Positions 42,870 to 51,541 are shown, counted from the stretch's first letter. The stretch: DNA of 64,000 nt from Actinomyces oris (GCF_006546825.1 NZ_VICC01000006.1:372001-436000); one strand, 5' to 3'. Numbers and translations are program-made. Notes: generated by a model not told the origin, from the sequence alone.

Positions 42870-44578
42870 GTGCTCTCCTTGCCGAGTCTGCGCACGCTGA
42901 GGATCTGCGAGGTGCGGGTGCCGATGAGCCGGGCCCACCCCTCGGGGGTGGTCGCGCCGGTGATCTCCTCGTTCTGCCGCGCCTCGGTCTCGACGGCCGA
43001 GCGGAGCCTGGCTGCACTCAGCCCGCCCACTCCCCCGGCGAGCTCGTCCTTGATGGAGGCGGTCTTGGCGCGCGAGACGATGGCGGCCAGCATGGCGCCG
43101 CTGGTCAGGTCGGCCAGGTGAAGGACGCGGGTGGAGGCGCCACTGACCGTATGGGCCTCGGTGATCTCCAGGACGGCGGTGGCCTCGTTGCGGGCGTAGA
43201 GGGCCTCAACGACGACTCGGCGCAAGGAGGCGGCGGTGGCCTCGCGGTCTCCCCCGTGGGCGGCGAGCTCGGCCGGATCCAGGGGGAGGTTCGCGGTGAG
43301 GTGCCGGGCGAGGATCTCCTCGGCAGCGGCCGCATCGGGCCGGTTGATGCGGATCTTCACGTCCAGGCGCCCGGGACGCAGGATAGCGGGATCGATCATG
43401 TCCTCGCGATTGGAGGCCCCGATGATGACGACGTTGCGCAGGGACTCCACGCCGTCGATCTCCGCCAGGACCTGGGGCACGATCATGGTCTCGACGTCGG
43501 AGGACACGCCGGTGCCACGGGTGCGGAAGAGGGCCTCCATCTCATCGAAGAAGATGACCACCGGCCGGTCCTCGGCGGCGGCCTTGCGGGCCTGGTCGAA
43601 GATGGCGCGAATCTGGCGCTCGGTCTCGCCGACGAACTTGCTCAGAAGCTCAGGACCCTTGATGTTGAGGAACGCGGGCGGGCGTCCCGTGATGCCCGAG
43701 GCGCTGGGCGAATCAGCCAGCGAGGTGGCCACGGCCTTGGCGATGAGGGTCTTGCCGCAGCCGGGCGGGCCGTAGAGCAGCAGTCCCTTGGGGGCGCGCA
43801 GACCGTAGGCGTGGAACAGCTCGGGGTGGGTGAAGGGCAGCTCGAGGGCATCGCGGATCTGCTCGATCTGCGGTCCCAGGCCACCGATGTCCGCCCAGGA
43901 GACATCGGGTGTCTCGGCCACGACCAGTTGCTCGACGCTGGTGCGCTCGATGAGAGCCGTGGCGACGTCGGCGCGCAGGTCGGCGGCCAGGGTGTCACCG
44001 GGCTTGATCCCCTCACCGGTCCCGGCGATGCGGCCAAGAGCCGAGGACAGGGTGAGGATCCGAGTGCCTCCTGCGCCGGTGGTCACCAGGACCCGGGCGT
44101 CATCGAGCCTCTCCTCGAGGGTGACGGCCTCACCGGTGCGGGGCTCGGGGAGGGTGGCGACGACGAGCATCTGGTCGTTGACGGCCACGCGCCGCCCGAC
44201 TTGCAGCTCGGTGTCATCGACGCCGGGGTGGACGTGCAGGAGCATTTGGCGGCCCGACAGGCTCACGGCGACCTCACGGGGCTGGGCGGCGCCGGCGGCA
44301 TCGGCGGCATCGCCAGTGTCACCTGCGGCACCCCTCGTGCGGGGAAGGCCGGTGAGCAGTCCCAGCGTGACCGGGGGGTGAGTGACGGCGTCGAGCTGCT
44401 GGCCGAGCTCGGCGATGCGCTCGCGGGCGGTGCCCAGAGCGGCCACCAGGCGCTCGTTCTTGGCCGCCAGGCTGACGGCCCGGGCGCGGGCCTCACGCAG
44501 CTGGTGGCTGGTGAAGTCCGTGGCCGGCATCCCCAGTGGCTGGGGTGTGCCGGCGTCGGCGGCAGTCGTCTCAGACAT
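42866..44578 (-). CDS. arc: AAA+ ring ATPase ARC (Mpa family), no proteasome-docking tail
   Basis: Hexameric unfoldase that recognises pupylated proteins, 570 aa. Layout: N-terminal coiled coil (about 25-65, LREARARAVSLAAKNERLVA), OB-fold domains (about 100-235), AAA+ domain with Walker A LYGPPGCGKTLIAKAV, Walker B VVIFFDEMEALF and sensor/arginine finger RPGRLDVKIRI. Mycobacterial Mpa ends in GQYL, needed to bind and open the 20S proteasome; this protein ends LGKEST. It therefore resembles the ARC of genomes with Pup but no proteasome. The stop overlaps dop, and the start overlaps trmI by 8 bp. Confidence 0.95.
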   Translation of the reverse strand: MSETTAADAGTPQPLGMPATDFTSHQLREARARAVSLAAKNERLVAALGTARERIAELGQQLDAVTHPPVTLGLLTGLPRTRGAAGDTGDAADAAGAAQPREVAVSLSGRQMLLHVHPGVDDTELQVGRRVAVNDQMLVVATLPEPRTGEAVTLEERLDDARVLVTTGAGGTRILTLSSALGRIAGTGEGIKPGDTLAADLRADVATALIERTSVEQLVVAETPDVSWADIGGLGPQIEQIRDALELPFTHPELFHAYGLRAPKGLLLYGPPGCGKTLIAKAVATSLADSPSASGITGRPPAFLNIKGPELLSKFVGETERQIRAIFDQARKAAAEDRPVVIFFDEMEALFRTRGTGVSSDVETMIVPQVLAEIDGVESLRNVVIIGASNREDMIDPAILRPGRLDVKIRINRPDAAAAEEILARHLTANLPLDPAELAAHGGDREATAASLRRVVVEALYARNEATAVLEITEAHTVSGASTRVLHLADLTSGAMLAAIVSRAKTASIKDELAGGVGGLSAARLRSAVETEARQNEEITGATTPEGWARLIGTRTSQILSVRRLGKEST

Positions 44579-45662
44579 GGTTGGCGCCGTCCTGGCTGTC
44601 GTCCGCGCTCCCGCTGAGAACGGGTGTGGCGTCGGAGGGCTGCTTGGCCCGGCAGTCTCGCAGAACGCGGCGGACCTTCTTGTCAGTGCTGGTGCGCTCC
44701 TTGACGTCGTCGGGCAGCCAGTAGCCGCCCTCGTCGTAGGCGCCGCGGGCGGGCGGGCGCTTGCGGGTCAAGGGCCGGAAGCCTGCGGCCAGGCGACGAG
44801 CGGTCAGCAGGAAGCCGGTGTGCGCCACCATGCGGTGGTCGGGGCGCACGGCGAGCCCGTCGACGTTCCAGGTGCGCACCATGGACTCCCAGGACTCCGG
44901 CTCGGTGAACAAGCCGCTGTGACGCAGGGCCTCCACGGTGCGGGAGAGCTGAGTGACGGTGGCCACGTAGGCCAGGAATAGCCCGCCCGGGGCCAGGGCT
45001 TGGGAGGCGGCCTCGACGTTCTCCCAGGGGGCGAGCATGTCCAGGACCACCCGGTCGATGCTGCCGGGTTCCACCTGGGCGGCAACGACGTCGGCGAAGT
45101 CCCCGGTGCGCAGCTCCCAGGCGGGATGGTGGCGGCCGAACCAGGCGTCGACGTTGGAGGCGGCGATCTGGGCGAAGTCCTCACGGCGCTCGATGGACAG
45201 CAGGTGGCCGCCCTCCCCGATGGCGGAGAGCAGGTTCATGGTCAGCGCGCCGGAGCCGACGCCGGCCTCCAGGACGCGGGCGCCGGGGAAGATGTCCCCC
45301 ATGGCGATGACCTGACCGGAGTCCTTGGGGTAGACCACCTGGGCGCCGCGGGGCATGGACAGGACGTAGTCGGCCAGGAGCGGGCGCAGCAGGAGCAGCT
45401 CGTGACCGGTGTCGGTCTCGATGACGCTGCCCTCGTCCATGCCGACGACGTCTCGGTGGTGGAAGGAGCCGCGAACGGACTGGAAGTAGCCGTGAGGGTC
45501 GAGCAGGAAGGTGTTCTTGCGGCCCTTGGTGTCGGTGACCTGGATGCGTTCGCCGTAGCGGAAGGGGCCACGGCGACCGGCCTGCCCCAGGTTCTCCTGG
45601 GGGGCGGGGCGCTGGGAGGACTCCGTGGGTGAGTTCACCGTGTGCTCAGTCTGCTCGCTCAT
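44571..45662 (-). CDS. trmI: tRNA (adenine-58-N1)-methyltransferase TrmI
   Basis: SAM-dependent enzyme methylating A58 in the tRNA T-loop, 363 aa. The N-terminal domain (FRYGERIQVTDTKGRKNTF) is followed by the Rossmann core with motif I ARVLEAGVGSGALTMNLLS and motif IV IDRVVLDMLAPW. TrmI beside the Pup genes is conserved in Actinobacteria. The ATG at 45662 has TACACT 7 nt upstream, so a promoter probably drives trmI-arc-dop-pup-pafA-FKBP-hisF in addition to read-through from the encapsulin genes. Confidence 0.95.
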   Translation of the reverse strand: MSEQTEHTVNSPTESSQRPAPQENLGQAGRRGPFRYGERIQVTDTKGRKNTFLLDPHGYFQSVRGSFHHRDVVGMDEGSVIETDTGHELLLLRPLLADYVLSMPRGAQVVYPKDSGQVIAMGDIFPGARVLEAGVGSGALTMNLLSAIGEGGHLLSIERREDFAQIAASNVDAWFGRHHPAWELRTGDFADVVAAQVEPGSIDRVVLDMLAPWENVEAASQALAPGGLFLAYVATVTQLSRTVEALRHSGLFTEPESWESMVRTWNVDGLAVRPDHRMVAHTGFLLTARRLAAGFRPLTRKRPPARGAYDEGGYWLPDDVKERTSTDKKVRRVLRDCRAKQPSDATPVLSGSADDSQDGANHV

Positions 45663-45669
45663 CAGGGCG

Positions 45670-45675
45670 AGTGTA
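45670..45675 (-). promoter_or_regulatory. -10 box of trmI and the Pup operon (leaderless)
   Basis: TACACT on the minus strand, 7 nt before the ATG at 45662, in the 29-bp gap after the encapsulin gene. Confidence 0.5.
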
Positions 45676-45691
45676 GGACCGGTGTGCGACC

Positions 45692-46486
45692 TCAGTGCGT
45701 CAGCACGACACTCGCCTCAGAGGTGTACGGGAGGAATGTGAGCGTCTCTTGGAGATAGAGCTCAATCGACTCGGCATCGTGTGAGAGATATCCGATGGAG
45801 AGGTCCTGGCCGAGGTGCAGCTCGTAGTCGCCGCCCCGCGTGCTCAGCAGGACAGCTCCCTGGATGGCGGGAGCCCACAGGACCTCACCCTCCAAGAGAC
45901 GATCGATGTGCTTGCGAATGGGGTAACCGTCATCAGTGGTCTCCGCAACGGCGGTCCACAGCTCGGCGGAGAGCAGGAGGGCGTAGGGGCCTTCAACTCC
46001 GGCGAGGCGGAGCTCCTTGAGGGCAGCGGCAACGGCATCAGGAAGATCCTTCGGCTGTGGGAGCGATACGGCAGGGTTGGAGCTTGAGGGAACCAGTCCC
46101 TCGATGCCTGCGCTCGCCAGCCCGTCGAAGACAATGCCGTCCTCGGCCCTGGCGATCTGAGCAACGGCGTCCTTCACAGGCTGCCAGTCGGAGTCCTGGG
46201 CTCCGCGGTCGACGGCGTCGACGGCCTCGCGGCTGACCCGGAAGGGAACCCTCAGCTCGACGATCTGGCGGACCTGACGCTGGTGGGCCTGGACGCCTTC
46301 GAAGGGGGTGTCCACACATACCTGGTGACCGGTGCGTACTGCCGCGAGTTCCTCTCCGTCGGGTCCAACGACGTCGACGACGCGTCGTCCAGCGATCCAG
46401 CGGATGAAGGTGCGCCGCGCCTCTTGGTCGATCTCGCCCCAGGCAGCCTCGGAGATGGGGGCCAGCTGTCGATGCAGATTGTTCAT
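45692..46486 (-). CDS. Encapsulin shell protein (family 1, linocin-M18 like)
   Basis: 264 aa with the HK97-type fold of encapsulins: MNNLHRQLAPISEAAWGEID, EARRTFIRWIAGRRVVDV, the mid-region WQPVKDAVAQIARAEDGIVF and C-terminal LSIGYLSHDAESIELYLQE then LTFLPYTSEASVVL. The size fits a 60-subunit T=1 nanocompartment. Its start overlaps the stop of the DyP gene (ATGA), and that peroxidase carries a targeting peptide, so cargo and shell are translated together. Confidence 0.96.
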   Translation of the reverse strand: MNNLHRQLAPISEAAWGEIDQEARRTFIRWIAGRRVVDVVGPDGEELAAVRTGHQVCVDTPFEGVQAHQRQVRQIVELRVPFRVSREAVDAVDRGAQDSDWQPVKDAVAQIARAEDGIVFDGLASAGIEGLVPSSSNPAVSLPQPKDLPDAVAAALKELRLAGVEGPYALLLSAELWTAVAETTDDGYPIRKHIDRLLEGEVLWAPAIQGAVLLSTRGGDYELHLGQDLSIGYLSHDAESIELYLQETLTFLPYTSEASVVLTH

Positions 46487-47622
46487 ACTCGGCCTTTCAG
46501 GTTTCCGATCCCGAGGGATCCATCGGACGGTGCGGCAGTGAAGCCCGCACCATTGCTGTGGTCGTCTGGTGTCTGGTCACGCGGCGCCTCAGAAGATGCG
46601 TTGAACCCTAGGTCCTTGGCGGCGCTCAGCTCAGTGGCGGGCTGGGTCGGGTCCTGCGGTCCCGCCTCAGGTCGGACAGAAGGCTTGGCGTACTGGTCGG
46701 CGTCGTCGAGGAAGGCGGCCGGCGGAGCGAAGAAGAGACATCCTGTCAGAGGCGTGGAGAAGTCGAGGATGCGGTCGTAGTTGCCCTCTGGCTCCCCCAG
46801 GAACATGCGCCGGAGCATGAGCTCAGTGACGCGTGGGTCTGCGGCGTAGCTCATGAAGAACGTGCCCTGCTCCCCGGAGGCCTCGCCGAAGGCGAGATTG
46901 TCCCGCACGATCTGGAGCTCGTTGCCGTCGGCGTCCTCAATGGTGTTCATGGTGACGTGGCTATTGGTGGGCTGCTCATCATCGGGGAGCTGGGTGTCAT
47001 CGAGCTTGGTGCGACCGATGACGTGTTCCTGCTCCTCGACACTCAATGAGTCCCAAGCGGTGAGGTTGTGGACGTACTTCTGCTCAATGATGTAGCTGCC
47101 GCCAACCCACGCGCCCTCGTTGATGAGCGCCGCGGCAACGGCCGCCTGCCCCCGCGGACTCTCAGTGCCGTCGACGAAGCCCAGAGGGTCCCGATTATCG
47201 AGGTAGCGGAAGGCGTGAACCTCATCGTAGGTACTGACCGCAGGGCCCAGTCGGCGCATGATCTGGCGCGCCAGCTCGAAGCACATGTCGAGAGTCGAGG
47301 CGCGCAGGTGGAAGAACAGGTCTCCCGGCGTCGAGGGGGCACTGTGCTTTCCTCCCTGAAGTGCCTCGAAATCGTGCAGATACTCAGGCCGAGGCACGTC
47401 GAAGAGACGGTCCCACATGCCTGCCCCAATACCGACGACGCAGCTGAGCATCGTCTCGGGGTAACGGAAACCCACCGCCCGGGTCAGCCCGGACACAGCG
47501 GTCAGCAGATCGATGACCGCGGACTCGCCCCCGCTCCGTACAGTCACCGTGAGGAAGATCGATGCCTTGGCCGGCGCAGCCAGAATCTCTTGAGAGAGGT
47601 CCTGAGGGTTGACGTCGCTCAT
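46483..47622 (-). CDS. DyP-type haem peroxidase, encapsulin cargo
   Basis: Dye-decolourising peroxidase, 379 aa. The catalytic loop GFVDGTESPRG carries the GxxDG aspartate; downstream are RTKLDDTQLPDDEQPTNSHV and the haem-side region FMSYAADPRVTELML, typical of the family. The last 60 residues form a flexible linker ending in DGSLGIGNLKGRV, matching encapsulin targeting peptides (SLxIGSLKG). No Tat or Sec signal is seen, so it should be cytoplasmic inside the shell. The ATG at 47622 follows GAAGGTGA; an in-frame upstream ATG at 47667 lacks one. Confidence 0.95.
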   Translation of the reverse strand: MSDVNPQDLSQEILAAPAKASIFLTVTVRSGGESAVIDLLTAVSGLTRAVGFRYPETMLSCVVGIGAGMWDRLFDVPRPEYLHDFEALQGGKHSAPSTPGDLFFHLRASTLDMCFELARQIMRRLGPAVSTYDEVHAFRYLDNRDPLGFVDGTESPRGQAAVAAALINEGAWVGGSYIIEQKYVHNLTAWDSLSVEEQEHVIGRTKLDDTQLPDDEQPTNSHVTMNTIEDADGNELQIVRDNLAFGEASGEQGTFFMSYAADPRVTELMLRRMFLGEPEGNYDRILDFSTPLTGCLFFAPPAAFLDDADQYAKPSVRPEAGPQDPTQPATELSAAKDLGFNASSEAPRDQTPDDHSNGAGFTAAPSDGSLGIGNLKGRV

Positions 47623-47781
47623 GGTTTCACCTTCAAAGATGACGCTGATTCCGATGCCCGGAGGCATTTCATCCTAGGTGAAGGTTAGCATCCGCAGTGG
47701 TGTCGGAACCGGTGAGCATCATGTTCCGGTGACCTGGTCGGGCGGTTTGGTCGTCGCGGTCGCCTCAGTCACCGTTGCCTC

Positions 47782-48903
47782 TCAGCGCGCACCGGTGGGG
47801 ACCGCGCCGGCCAGGCTCCCCGCCTCCACGAGCACCAGCCAGCGTGAGACCTCCCGGGCTCGTTTCATGGCATCGGCGGCCGCCTGGCCGGTCAGGTCGG
47901 TGGTCACCGCCGCGGCCGGCAGCACCGTGCAGATCTGCCTGGCGCTCACCCCGAGCGTGGGGGTCGAGCCTGCTGCGTCCGACAGCCCGAGCTCCTTGAG
48001 GGCGGCCGCGTCGATCGTGCCCACCAGCTCGGGCCCGTCAGTGACGAGGACGAGTGCGGCTCCTTGCGCCAGCGCTTCACGCACCTGGGACACAGATGTC
48101 TCGGGTCCGACGACGCGCAGGGGCCTGGCCAGCTCGCGCAGGTCCAGCTTCGAGGCGGCCCGGGCTCCTCCCCCGAGCTCGAGGACCTGCCAGCTGGAGG
48201 CCACGATCGACCAGCCCACCATGACGACCAGGATGAGGTTGAAGGCGTCGGGCTGGCGACCGTCAAGCACGAGGGGGCGCAGGATCCACCACCACACGAC
48301 ACCGCCGACCACCGCCAGCCCTCCCCAACCGGCCACTTTGAGACCGAGTCTGCGGCTGCCGGTCACCTGGACCACGAGCGCGGCCAGGGCGTAGCCGCCG
48401 TCGAGGGGAAGACCCGGCAGGGCGTTGAAAATAGCCAGGGCCAGGTTGACCAGGGTCACGGCCCATATGGTGAAGGCGACGGGAACCGGCAGACTGACGA
48501 AGTCCTGCACCCACGTTCCGATGCCCCAGATGAGCAGGTTGGTGACCGGTCCTGACAGGGAGGTGACCAGGTCCTTCCACGCGGTCCACTCGCGTGCGGG
48601 TCCGAAGGATGTGCGCCCGCCCCACAGGTAGAGCTCGTAACGGGTGGGTCGCCTGCCCATGAGAGTTCCGGACAGCCCGTGGGCCAGCTCGTGCAGGAGC
48701 ACCGAGGCCGCAACGCCCAGGACCGTGGAGACCACCACCAGCAGCACCGTTGTGGTGCCGAAGCCACCCAGGGCCGAGGAGACCAGCGGGTACCAGCTGC
48801 CGGCGATGAGCAAGCCGAGCAGGAGAGAGGTCGGCGAGATGACGACGGGGGCGCCGCCGACGCGGGCGACCACCCACTCGCCGGTCGATGTGGAGGCAGG
48901 CAT
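47782..48903 (-). CDS. Site-2 protease family (M50) intramembrane metalloprotease
   Basis: Predicted zinc intramembrane protease, 373 aa. The zinc site HELAHG sits in a membrane segment (ASVLLHELAHGLSGTLMG) and the third ligand in NALPGLPLDGGYAL. C-terminal residues 255-370 resemble a CBS-type pair (VSQVREALAQGAALVLV). This is the Rv2625c/SpoIVFB-like class with a CBS tail; substrates are unknown. ATG 48903 is chosen because TAGGCT lies 7 nt before it. Divergent from the RecB-like gene. Confidence 0.88.
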   Translation of the reverse strand: MPASTSTGEWVVARVGGAPVVISPTSLLLGLLIAGSWYPLVSSALGGFGTTTVLLVVVSTVLGVAASVLLHELAHGLSGTLMGRRPTRYELYLWGGRTSFGPAREWTAWKDLVTSLSGPVTNLLIWGIGTWVQDFVSLPVPVAFTIWAVTLVNLALAIFNALPGLPLDGGYALAALVVQVTGSRRLGLKVAGWGGLAVVGGVVWWWILRPLVLDGRQPDAFNLILVVMVGWSIVASSWQVLELGGGARAASKLDLRELARPLRVVGPETSVSQVREALAQGAALVLVTDGPELVGTIDAAALKELGLSDAAGSTPTLGVSARQICTVLPAAAVTTDLTGQAAADAMKRAREVSRWLVLVEAGSLAGAVPTGAR

Positions 48904-48910
48904 GGGCGCG

Positions 48911-48916
48911 AGCCTA
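48911..48916 (-). promoter_or_regulatory. -10 box of the M50 protease gene (leaderless)
   Basis: TAGGCT on the minus strand, 7 nt before the ATG at 48903. Confidence 0.5.
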
Positions 48917-49045
48917 ACGCCGTCGGCAGCGGGGTGCCGCATCCATTCGGCGGCCACAGCCGCGGATGTCTCTCCCCACGGACGCGGCCTGTGGAGGAAG
49001 GCCGCGCCCTCCGGCCAGATCCGACGCCGCGTCACCTCCTCGCGG

Positions 49046-49051
49046 TAGCGT
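49046..49051 (+). promoter_or_regulatory. -10 box of the RecB-like gene (leaderless)
   Basis: TAGCGT, 7 nt before the ATG at 49059. Confidence 0.5.
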
Positions 49052-49058
49052 CGTCCCC

Positions 49059-49988
49059 ATGCCCCACGAGCCGCTCACCGCATCCAGCTCATCGCCTCAG
49101 ACCGGCGTCAGGCCCACCGGTCCGGGTGCCAGTGGCCGTCCGGGAGCGGGCGCGGGCGGCGGACGCCGCGCGGCCCTGTCCCCCTCTCGGGCCAAGGACT
49201 TCATGCAGTGCCCGCTCATGTTCCGTCTGCGCACGGTCGACCGCCTCCCCGAGCCCGGTTCACTGGCGACGCACAAGGGCACCGTGGTCCACGGCGTGCT
49301 GGAGCGTCTCTACGATCTTCCGGCCTCGGAACGCCTCCCGGAAGCGGCCCTCGAGCTCCTGCCCGGCCAGTGGGCCGCTCACCAGGAGAAGAACCCGGAG
49401 GTCATGGACCTGTTCGAGGACGCCGACCAGGTGGAGACCTGGCTGGAGGAGGCCCGCGGACTCATCGGCACCTACTTCACCCTGGAGAACCCCCAGCGCC
49501 TGGAGCCGGCCGAGCGCGAGCTCTTCGTCCAGACCGAGACCGGCGACGGCCTGCTCCTGCGGGGCTTCGTGGACCGTCTGGACGTGGCACCCGACGGCGC
49601 CATGAGAGTGGTCGACTACAAGACCGGGCGCAGCCCCGGCACGCGTTTCATGGAGGAGGCGCTGTTCCAGATGCGCTTCTACGCGCTGGTGCTGTGGCGC
49701 CTGCGCGGCCGGGCGCCGGCCCGCCTCCAGCTGGTCTACCTCAAGGACGGGCGGGTCCTGACTCATGATCCTCGCCTGGCCGAGCTGGAACGCACCGAGA
49801 CACGCCTGGCGCACCTGTGGGACGAAGTCGAAGACTGCGCTCGCACCGGCTCCTTCCGCCCCCGCCGCTCCCGGCTGTGCGACTGGTGCGCCTTCCAGGC
49901 CCAGTGCCCGCTCTTCGGCGGCACCACGCCGCAGGTGCCCGATGACGGGATCGCCCGCCTCCTGACCGCACGCCGCACCGCTGCCTGA
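49059..49988 (+). CDS. RecB-like PD-(D/E)XK nuclease with Fe-S cysteines
   Basis: Predicted single-domain DNA exonuclease of 309 aa. Nuclease motifs: LSPSRAKDFMQCPLMF, GTVVHGVLERL (first helix with the conserved His), LLLRGFVDRLDV and MRVVDYKTGRSP (catalytic D and K). Four cysteines, one in MQCP and three in LCDWCAFQAQC, have the spacing of a 4Fe-4S cluster as in AddB and Cas4. A RecB-like gene next to trmI/Pup genes is conserved in mycobacteria. Start ATG 49059, with a TAGCGT box 7 nt before it. Confidence 0.9.
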   Translation: MPHEPLTASSSSPQTGVRPTGPGASGRPGAGAGGGRRAALSPSRAKDFMQCPLMFRLRTVDRLPEPGSLATHKGTVVHGVLERLYDLPASERLPEAALELLPGQWAAHQEKNPEVMDLFEDADQVETWLEEARGLIGTYFTLENPQRLEPAERELFVQTETGDGLLLRGFVDRLDVAPDGAMRVVDYKTGRSPGTRFMEEALFQMRFYALVLWRLRGRAPARLQLVYLKDGRVLTHDPRLAELERTETRLAHLWDEVEDCARTGSFRPRRSRLCDWCAFQAQCPLFGGTTPQVPDDGIARLLTARRTAA

Positions 49989-50008
49989 TCTCGGCCACTG
50001 TTCAGGAA

Positions 50009-50038
50009 TTGCCACGGCCAGAGGCCGTCGATTACAGT
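50009..50038 (+). promoter_or_regulatory. Promoter of the leader peptide-tsuAB unit
   Basis: TTGCCA (50009-50014), 18-nt spacer, TACAGT (50033-50038), leaving about 50 nt of leader before the small ORF at 50094. Confidence 0.5.
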
Positions 50039-50093
50039 CCGTGGCGGCTGACAACCGTCACCACGCACTTCCCAGATCCTCATGGAGAAGCAC

Positions 50094-50177
50094 ATGAACG
50101 TCCTCCAGGCCCACGCAGCCCGCACCGCCTCGCGCGGAGCCGGCGTGTGTATGCGCTGCCTGGTTCGGACGTTCTGA
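50094..50177 (+). CDS. Cys-containing leader peptide (uORF) before tsuAB
   Basis: A 27-codon ORF starting MNVLQAHAARTAS and ending GVCMRCLVRTF, with a GGAGAAG ribosome site 5 nt before the ATG. Two cysteine codons lie close together near the end. It sits between a promoter and a thiosulfate transporter gene, with 198 nt of untranslated sequence after it that includes an inverted repeat (GTCTCAG 50182-50188, CTGAGAC 50219-50225). Actinobacterial sulfur genes are known to carry short cysteine-bearing uORFs, so a cysteine-sensing attenuator is plausible. Confidence 0.6.
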   Translation: MNVLQAHAARTASRGAGVCMRCLVRTF

Positions 50178-50375
50178 GGCGGTCTCAGACAGATCGTTCT
50201 CCCCGGCTCCCGGCGCCCCTGAGACGGCGCCCCCATTAGCCACGTCCAGCCAGGCCTCCACCTCACTCCCCCACCGGATGACGTGGCCTGTCTCTGTCTT
50301 TCCACCTGTGCTGCGTCACCGGTCCCCACGCAGGCTGCTTGCACCTGACAGCAGCAGCCGGACAAGGACCGCACC

Positions 50376-51461
50376 GTGCCGTCACCCACCATCCTCACTG
50401 GGCTCATCGTTGGAGCCGTCCTCGGTTTCATCCTCCAACGGGGCCGTTTCTGCATCACCGGTGCCTTCCGGGACCTGTGGGTCTCCCGCTCCTGGCGCTG
50501 GTTCACAGCCTTCCTGCTGGCCATCGCCGTTCAGGCGGTCGGAGTCGCCGTCCTGACCTCAGCAGGCTCCATCACCCCTGAGATCCCCAAGCTGTCGGTG
50601 GTTGCCACCGTTGTCGGTTCCTTCCTGTTCGGAGTCGGGATCGTCCTGGCCGGCGGCTGCGCCACCGGGACCTACTACCGCGCCGGCGAGGGCCTGGTCG
50701 GTTCCTGGTTCGCGCTCGTGGCCTATGCCACCACGGCGGCCGCGTCGAAGACGGGACTCCTGTCGGGGGTGACAAGCTGGGTCAAAGGACTGTGGGTCAC
50801 CAACCTGACCACCATCCCGGCCACCATCGGTCTGCCGAGCTGGGGCGGCGTCGTCATCCTGGCCGCCGTCACCGGGCTCGTTGTGCACCGCTTCATCGTT
50901 CTGGAGCGCAGCCGTGCCGCTCAGATCCAGCTGCCCGCCCAGCGCACGGGCCTGGCTCACCTGCTGCTGGAGAAGCAGTGGAACCCTCTGGCCACCGGAT
51001 TCCTCGTGGGCGTCGTCGCCGTCATCGCCTGGCCCACGTCCTGGGCCTCGGGGCGCCCGGACGGGCTGGGGATCACGACGCCGTCGTCGAACCTGGTGAA
51101 CCTCATCGTCACCGGGGACGTCAAGCGACTCGACTGGGGCGTGCTGCTGGTCCTGGGCATCCTGCTCGGCTCCTACATCGCGGCCAAGGCCTCCGGCGAG
51201 TTCCGTGTCCGTGTGCCCAGCGCCCAGGTCATCCAGCGCTCCATCGCCGGCGGTGTCCTCATGGGGATCGGCGCCGCCTGGGCCGGTGGCTGCTCCATCG
51301 GCAACGCCCTGGTGCAGACCTCGCTCCTGTCATGGCAGGGCTGGATCGCACTGGTCTTCCAGGTGCTGGGGGTCGGGGTGGCCGCCTGGTTCCTCCTCAT
51401 CCGTCCCCGGCAGCGTCGTCGCGCCGAGCGGGCGGCCTCACGCGTGCCCGCCACCGTCTGA
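50376..51461 (+). CDS. tsuA: Thiosulfate transporter TsuA (YeeE/YedE family)
   Basis: Membrane importer for thiosulfate, 361 aa with about ten hydrophobic segments in two YeeE/YedE halves. Each half has conserved cysteine/glycine motifs: LQRGRFCITGAFRDL and VLAGGCATGTYYRAGEG in the first, WAGGCSIGNALVQTS in the second. In characterised TsuA these cysteines pass thiosulfate through the pore. Start is a GTG at 50376 with AAGGA 7-8 nt upstream. A TusA-like gene follows at 80 bp. Confidence 0.88.
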   Translation: MPSPTILTGLIVGAVLGFILQRGRFCITGAFRDLWVSRSWRWFTAFLLAIAVQAVGVAVLTSAGSITPEIPKLSVVATVVGSFLFGVGIVLAGGCATGTYYRAGEGLVGSWFALVAYATTAAASKTGLLSGVTSWVKGLWVTNLTTIPATIGLPSWGGVVILAAVTGLVVHRFIVLERSRAAQIQLPAQRTGLAHLLLEKQWNPLATGFLVGVVAVIAWPTSWASGRPDGLGITTPSSNLVNLIVTGDVKRLDWGVLLVLGILLGSYIAAKASGEFRVRVPSAQVIQRSIAGGVLMGIGAAWAGGCSIGNALVQTSLLSWQGWIALVFQVLGVGVAAWFLLIRPRQRRRAERAASRVPATV

Positions 51462-51541
51462 GGCCTCGCCAGAACCCCCGCAACCATCCCGCTTTCCCAA
51501 CCGCCCCCGCAACCTCATCACATCGCTTCAAGGAGTCACTC

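Noticed and set aside
47673-47691. Possible IdeR/DtxR site upstream of the DyP gene (plus strand CTAGGTGAAGGTTAGC)
   Set aside because: Only one half-site fits; the symmetric half is poor.
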